A DNA stretch of 64,000 bases from positions 310,001 to 374,000 of the forward strand of contig NZ_JBDIVE010000001.1 in the NCBI RefSeq assembly GCF_039631295.1. The letters are read 5' to 3'. Numbering within the stretch: the stretch's first letter is position 1; the number at the start of each line of letters is the position of its first letter. Shown here piece by piece: positions 62,190 through 64,000 of this stretch. The notes beneath the pieces are model-generated. The model saw only the letters and a program-made list of their open reading frames with translations. It was not told where the DNA came from and searched no databases. The position numbers and the translations under genes were made by a program. The DNA comes from Viridibacterium sediminicola. GTDB lineage: Bacteria; Pseudomonadota; Gammaproteobacteria; Burkholderiales; Rhodocyclaceae.

Positions 62190-62915
62190 ATGACTCTTGC
62201 AGACCAGCTCATCACCATCGCACGCAAACTCTCGGCCGAAGTCGAGGCCATGCAGTTTGCTGCGCCGATCACGCATACCTACAACCCGCTCGCCTACGCC
62301 TGGGCGCCGCACGAGGAATACCTGCGTCGCTTTGGCAACAGCCCGAAGCGCGTGATTTTCGTCGGCATGAATCCCGGCCCCTTCGGCATGGTGCAAGTTG
62401 GCGTGCCTTTCGGTGAAGTGGCTGCCGTGCGTGACTGGATGGGCATCGTGGCAGAGGTGAAAAAGCCCGCCGCGCAGAATCCCAAGCGCCCCATCGAAGG
62501 CTTCGAGTGCGAACGCAGCGAGGTGAGCGGCCGACGTCTGTGGGGCCTGTTCTCGCAGCGCTTCGGCACCGCCGAGCAATTCTTCGCGCAACACTTTGTC
62601 GCCAACTATTGCCCGCTCGCTTTCTTCGAAGAAGGCCGCAACGCCACGCCCGACAAGCTGCCTGTCGCCGAACAGGCCCCACTGCTCGCCGTATGCGATG
62701 CGCATTTGCGTAGCATGGTCGAGATTTTGAAAGCCGAGTGGGTGATCGGTGTCGGTGCCTGGGCCGAGGAACGCGCCAAACTGGCTTGCGCAGGACTGCC
62801 TGTGAAGTTCGGCCGCGTGCTGCACCCCAGCCCCGCGAGTCCGGCGGCCAATCGCGGCTGGTCAGAAGCGGCGACCAAGCAAATGCTCGCACAAGGCGTC
62901 TGGCAGGAAGGCTAG
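62190..62915 (+). CDS. SMUG1-type single-strand-selective uracil-DNA glycosylase
   Basis: A 241-residue base-excision repair enzyme. Motif 1 is FVGMNPGPFGM (57-67), with N61 as catalytic residue, and motif 2 is LHPSPASPAAN (211-221) with H212. This pattern is that of SMUG1 rather than Ung. It removes uracil and 5-hydroxymethyluracil from DNA. Confidence 0.92.
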   Translation: MTLADQLITIARKLSAEVEAMQFAAPITHTYNPLAYAWAPHEEYLRRFGNSPKRVIFVGMNPGPFGMVQVGVPFGEVAAVRDWMGIVAEVKKPAAQNPKRPIEGFECERSEVSGRRLWGLFSQRFGTAEQFFAQHFVANYCPLAFFEEGRNATPDKLPVAEQAPLLAVCDAHLRSMVEILKAEWVIGVGAWAEERAKLACAGLPVKFGRVLHPSPASPAANRGWSEAATKQMLAQGVWQEG

Positions 62916-62919
62916 AGCG

Positions 62920-63465
62920 ATGAAGTTCAATAACCGCGCGAACGAATGTGTGACGACCAGCGACGGTCGCGAGATCTGGGTGTCGCGCAGCGTCACGACG
63001 GCGGTGTGCATCCTGCTCGAATGCAAGGGGCAGCCTTATATCCTCGTCAATCAGCGCGGCACCGGCGTGCCCGACTTTGCCGGCTACTGGAATCTGCCCT
63101 GCGGCTACCTCGACTACGACGAAACCACCGCTGAGGCAGCGATGCGCGAAGTCTGGGAAGAATGCGGTGTGAATACGCTGGAGCTGCTCAAGATCGCCCA
63201 CTGCGAATTCTTCAGCTATCCCTGGGACATCAATTCAACACCGCATGGCAAGCGCCAGAACGTGACGATTCATCACGGCCTGTACGCCAAGCTGGAGGCG
63301 CTGCCCGCCGTGAGCAATGCGCACAACGAGCCGAACGAAACGGCCGACATCCGCTGGTTGCCCTTGGCCGAGCTGGACACGCTGAGCTTCGCCTTCAACC
63401 ACCGCCAGCGCATCGCGGACTTCCTCGCCCATCTCGCGAAAGTCAGCGGTGTCTCTTATGCGTAA
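62920..63465 (+). CDS. Nudix hydrolase
   Basis: A 181-residue hydrolase with an exact Nudix box, G62-x5-E68-x7-R76-E77-x2-E80-E81-x-G83 (GYLDYDETT...REVWEECGV). It cleaves nucleoside diphosphates linked to another moiety; the substrate is not predictable. It lies 4 bp after the glycosylase. Confidence 0.93.
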   Translation: MKFNNRANECVTTSDGREIWVSRSVTTAVCILLECKGQPYILVNQRGTGVPDFAGYWNLPCGYLDYDETTAEAAMREVWEECGVNTLELLKIAHCEFFSYPWDINSTPHGKRQNVTIHHGLYAKLEALPAVSNAHNEPNETADIRWLPLAELDTLSFAFNHRQRIADFLAHLAKVSGVSYA

Positions 63466-63492
63466 AGCACAACACGTCAACAGGAGTGCTGC

Positions 63493-64000
63493 ATGAACGA
63501 AGCACTGATCATCCAGCAGCCTGCCGGACAAGCGCAGCAACTGTTCCTGCTGTTCCACGGCGTGGGCGCCACGCCCGAGGGGCTGGTGCCGCTGGGGCAG
63601 GCGCTGGCGGCGGCGTATCCGCACGCCTTCGTCGCCTGCGTGCGTGCGCCGCATGTCTCGGATCTGGGGCGCGGCTTTCAGTGGTTTTCGGTCGCTGGCA
63701 TCAGCGAAGAAAACCGCCCGCCGCGCATCGCCGAAGGCATGCCGCTGTTTGTCGCCACGGTGCAGCACTGGCAGCAGCTGAGCGGGGTTGCGCCGGCGCA
63801 GACGACCCTGCTCGGCTTCTCGCAAGGCGCGATCATGTCGCTGGAAGCGAGCCAGCTGAGCACGCCGCCGGCTGCGCGCATCGTGGCCTTGTCGGGACGC
63901 TTTGCCGAGCCTGCACGTCGTGCATCAGAGGGTATGCGCTGGCACCTCATTCATGGCGAGCAAGACGGTGTCATGCCTTACAGCTTCGCCCAGGCCGCGC
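63493..64000 (+). CDS. Esterase (YpfH-like alpha/beta hydrolase), truncated at window end
   Basis: The first 169 codons of an alpha/beta-hydrolase: FLLFHGVGATPEGLVPLGQAL, the nucleophile elbow LLGFSQGAIMSLEA, and HGEQDGVMP with the acidic residue. The catalytic histidine lies beyond the window. CAGGAG precedes the ATG. Related to carboxylesterase YpfH. Confidence 0.88.
   Translation, partial: MNEALIIQQPAGQAQQLFLLFHGVGATPEGLVPLGQALAAAYPHAFVACVRAPHVSDLGRGFQWFSVAGISEENRPPRIAEGMPLFVATVQHWQQLSGVAPAQTTLLGFSQGAIMSLEASQLSTPPAARIVALSGRFAEPARRASEGMRWHLIHGEQDGVMPYSFAQAA

Noticed and set aside
1..64000. CRISPR array, rRNA or tRNA genes, prophage or integrase
   Set aside because: No regularly spaced repeats, no rRNA blocks, no cloverleaf I could support, and no integrase or transposase motif in any frame.

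Overview
This window is a chromosomal segment of a GC-rich Gram-negative bacterium, most likely a betaproteobacterium near the Rhodocyclales. I infer this from gene content and order, not from a database search. The pointers are class I PHA synthase, a metX-metW pair, rsmB-DUF4390-ntrY-ntrX, yfhM-pbpC, ampG-ridA, a periplasmic HiPIP and NnrS. No rRNA, tRNA, CRISPR array, integrase or transposase was recognised.

Layout. 1-6.7 kb: NnrS fragment, HiPIP, an RNase II-type RNB exonuclease, a TonB-like protein and a large GAF/PAS/GGDEF/EAL c-di-GMP protein. 6.9-17 kb: ilvD, lgt, a Mn2+ (yybP-ykoY) riboswitch ahead of a Gdt1/MneA-type exporter, aroE overlapping rsmB, DUF4390, and the NtrY-NtrX two-component pair. 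17-23 kb: MscS channel, an AbrB/Doc/PIN toxin-antitoxin operon, MOSC protein, phaC and an MBL hydrolase. 23-27.3 kb: DsbA-like isomerase, alpha/beta hydrolase, DUF1289, rapZ, NusG-domain II protein, Gx transporter and ubiX. 27.4-33 kb: Ser/Ala-repeat lipoprotein, ABC-F ATPase, GH28 polygalacturonase and a methyltransferase. 33-41 kb: bacterial alpha-2-macroglobulin with penicillin-binding protein 1C. 41-48 kb: HI0933-type flavoprotein, DUF3568 lipoprotein, an arsR-arsI-arsC-acr3 arsenic operon, a membrane EAL protein and a GNAT. 48-50.6 kb: a SAM-II riboswitch with a leader terminator, then metX-metW and a UPF0158 gene.

50.6-59.5 kb is an accessory island. It starts with a decayed second copy of the metW/UPF0158 junction, which brackets a RelBE module, followed by an addiction-module pair, an orphan antitoxin-like gene and a long imperfect inverted repeat. 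It then carries a lower-GC two-gene operon. The first gene encodes a 1623-residue protein with an N-terminal NACHT (STAND) NTPase and a C-terminal PtuA/COG3950-like ABC-type ATPase. The second, overlapping by ATGA, encodes a PtuB-like HNH nuclease. This looks like a chimera of an NLR-type sensor with a Septu-type effector, and it is the best candidate here for an undescribed anti-phage system.

59.6-64 kb returns to GC-rich core genes: DUF3025, ampG, ridA, a SMUG1-type uracil-DNA glycosylase, a Nudix hydrolase and a truncated esterase.
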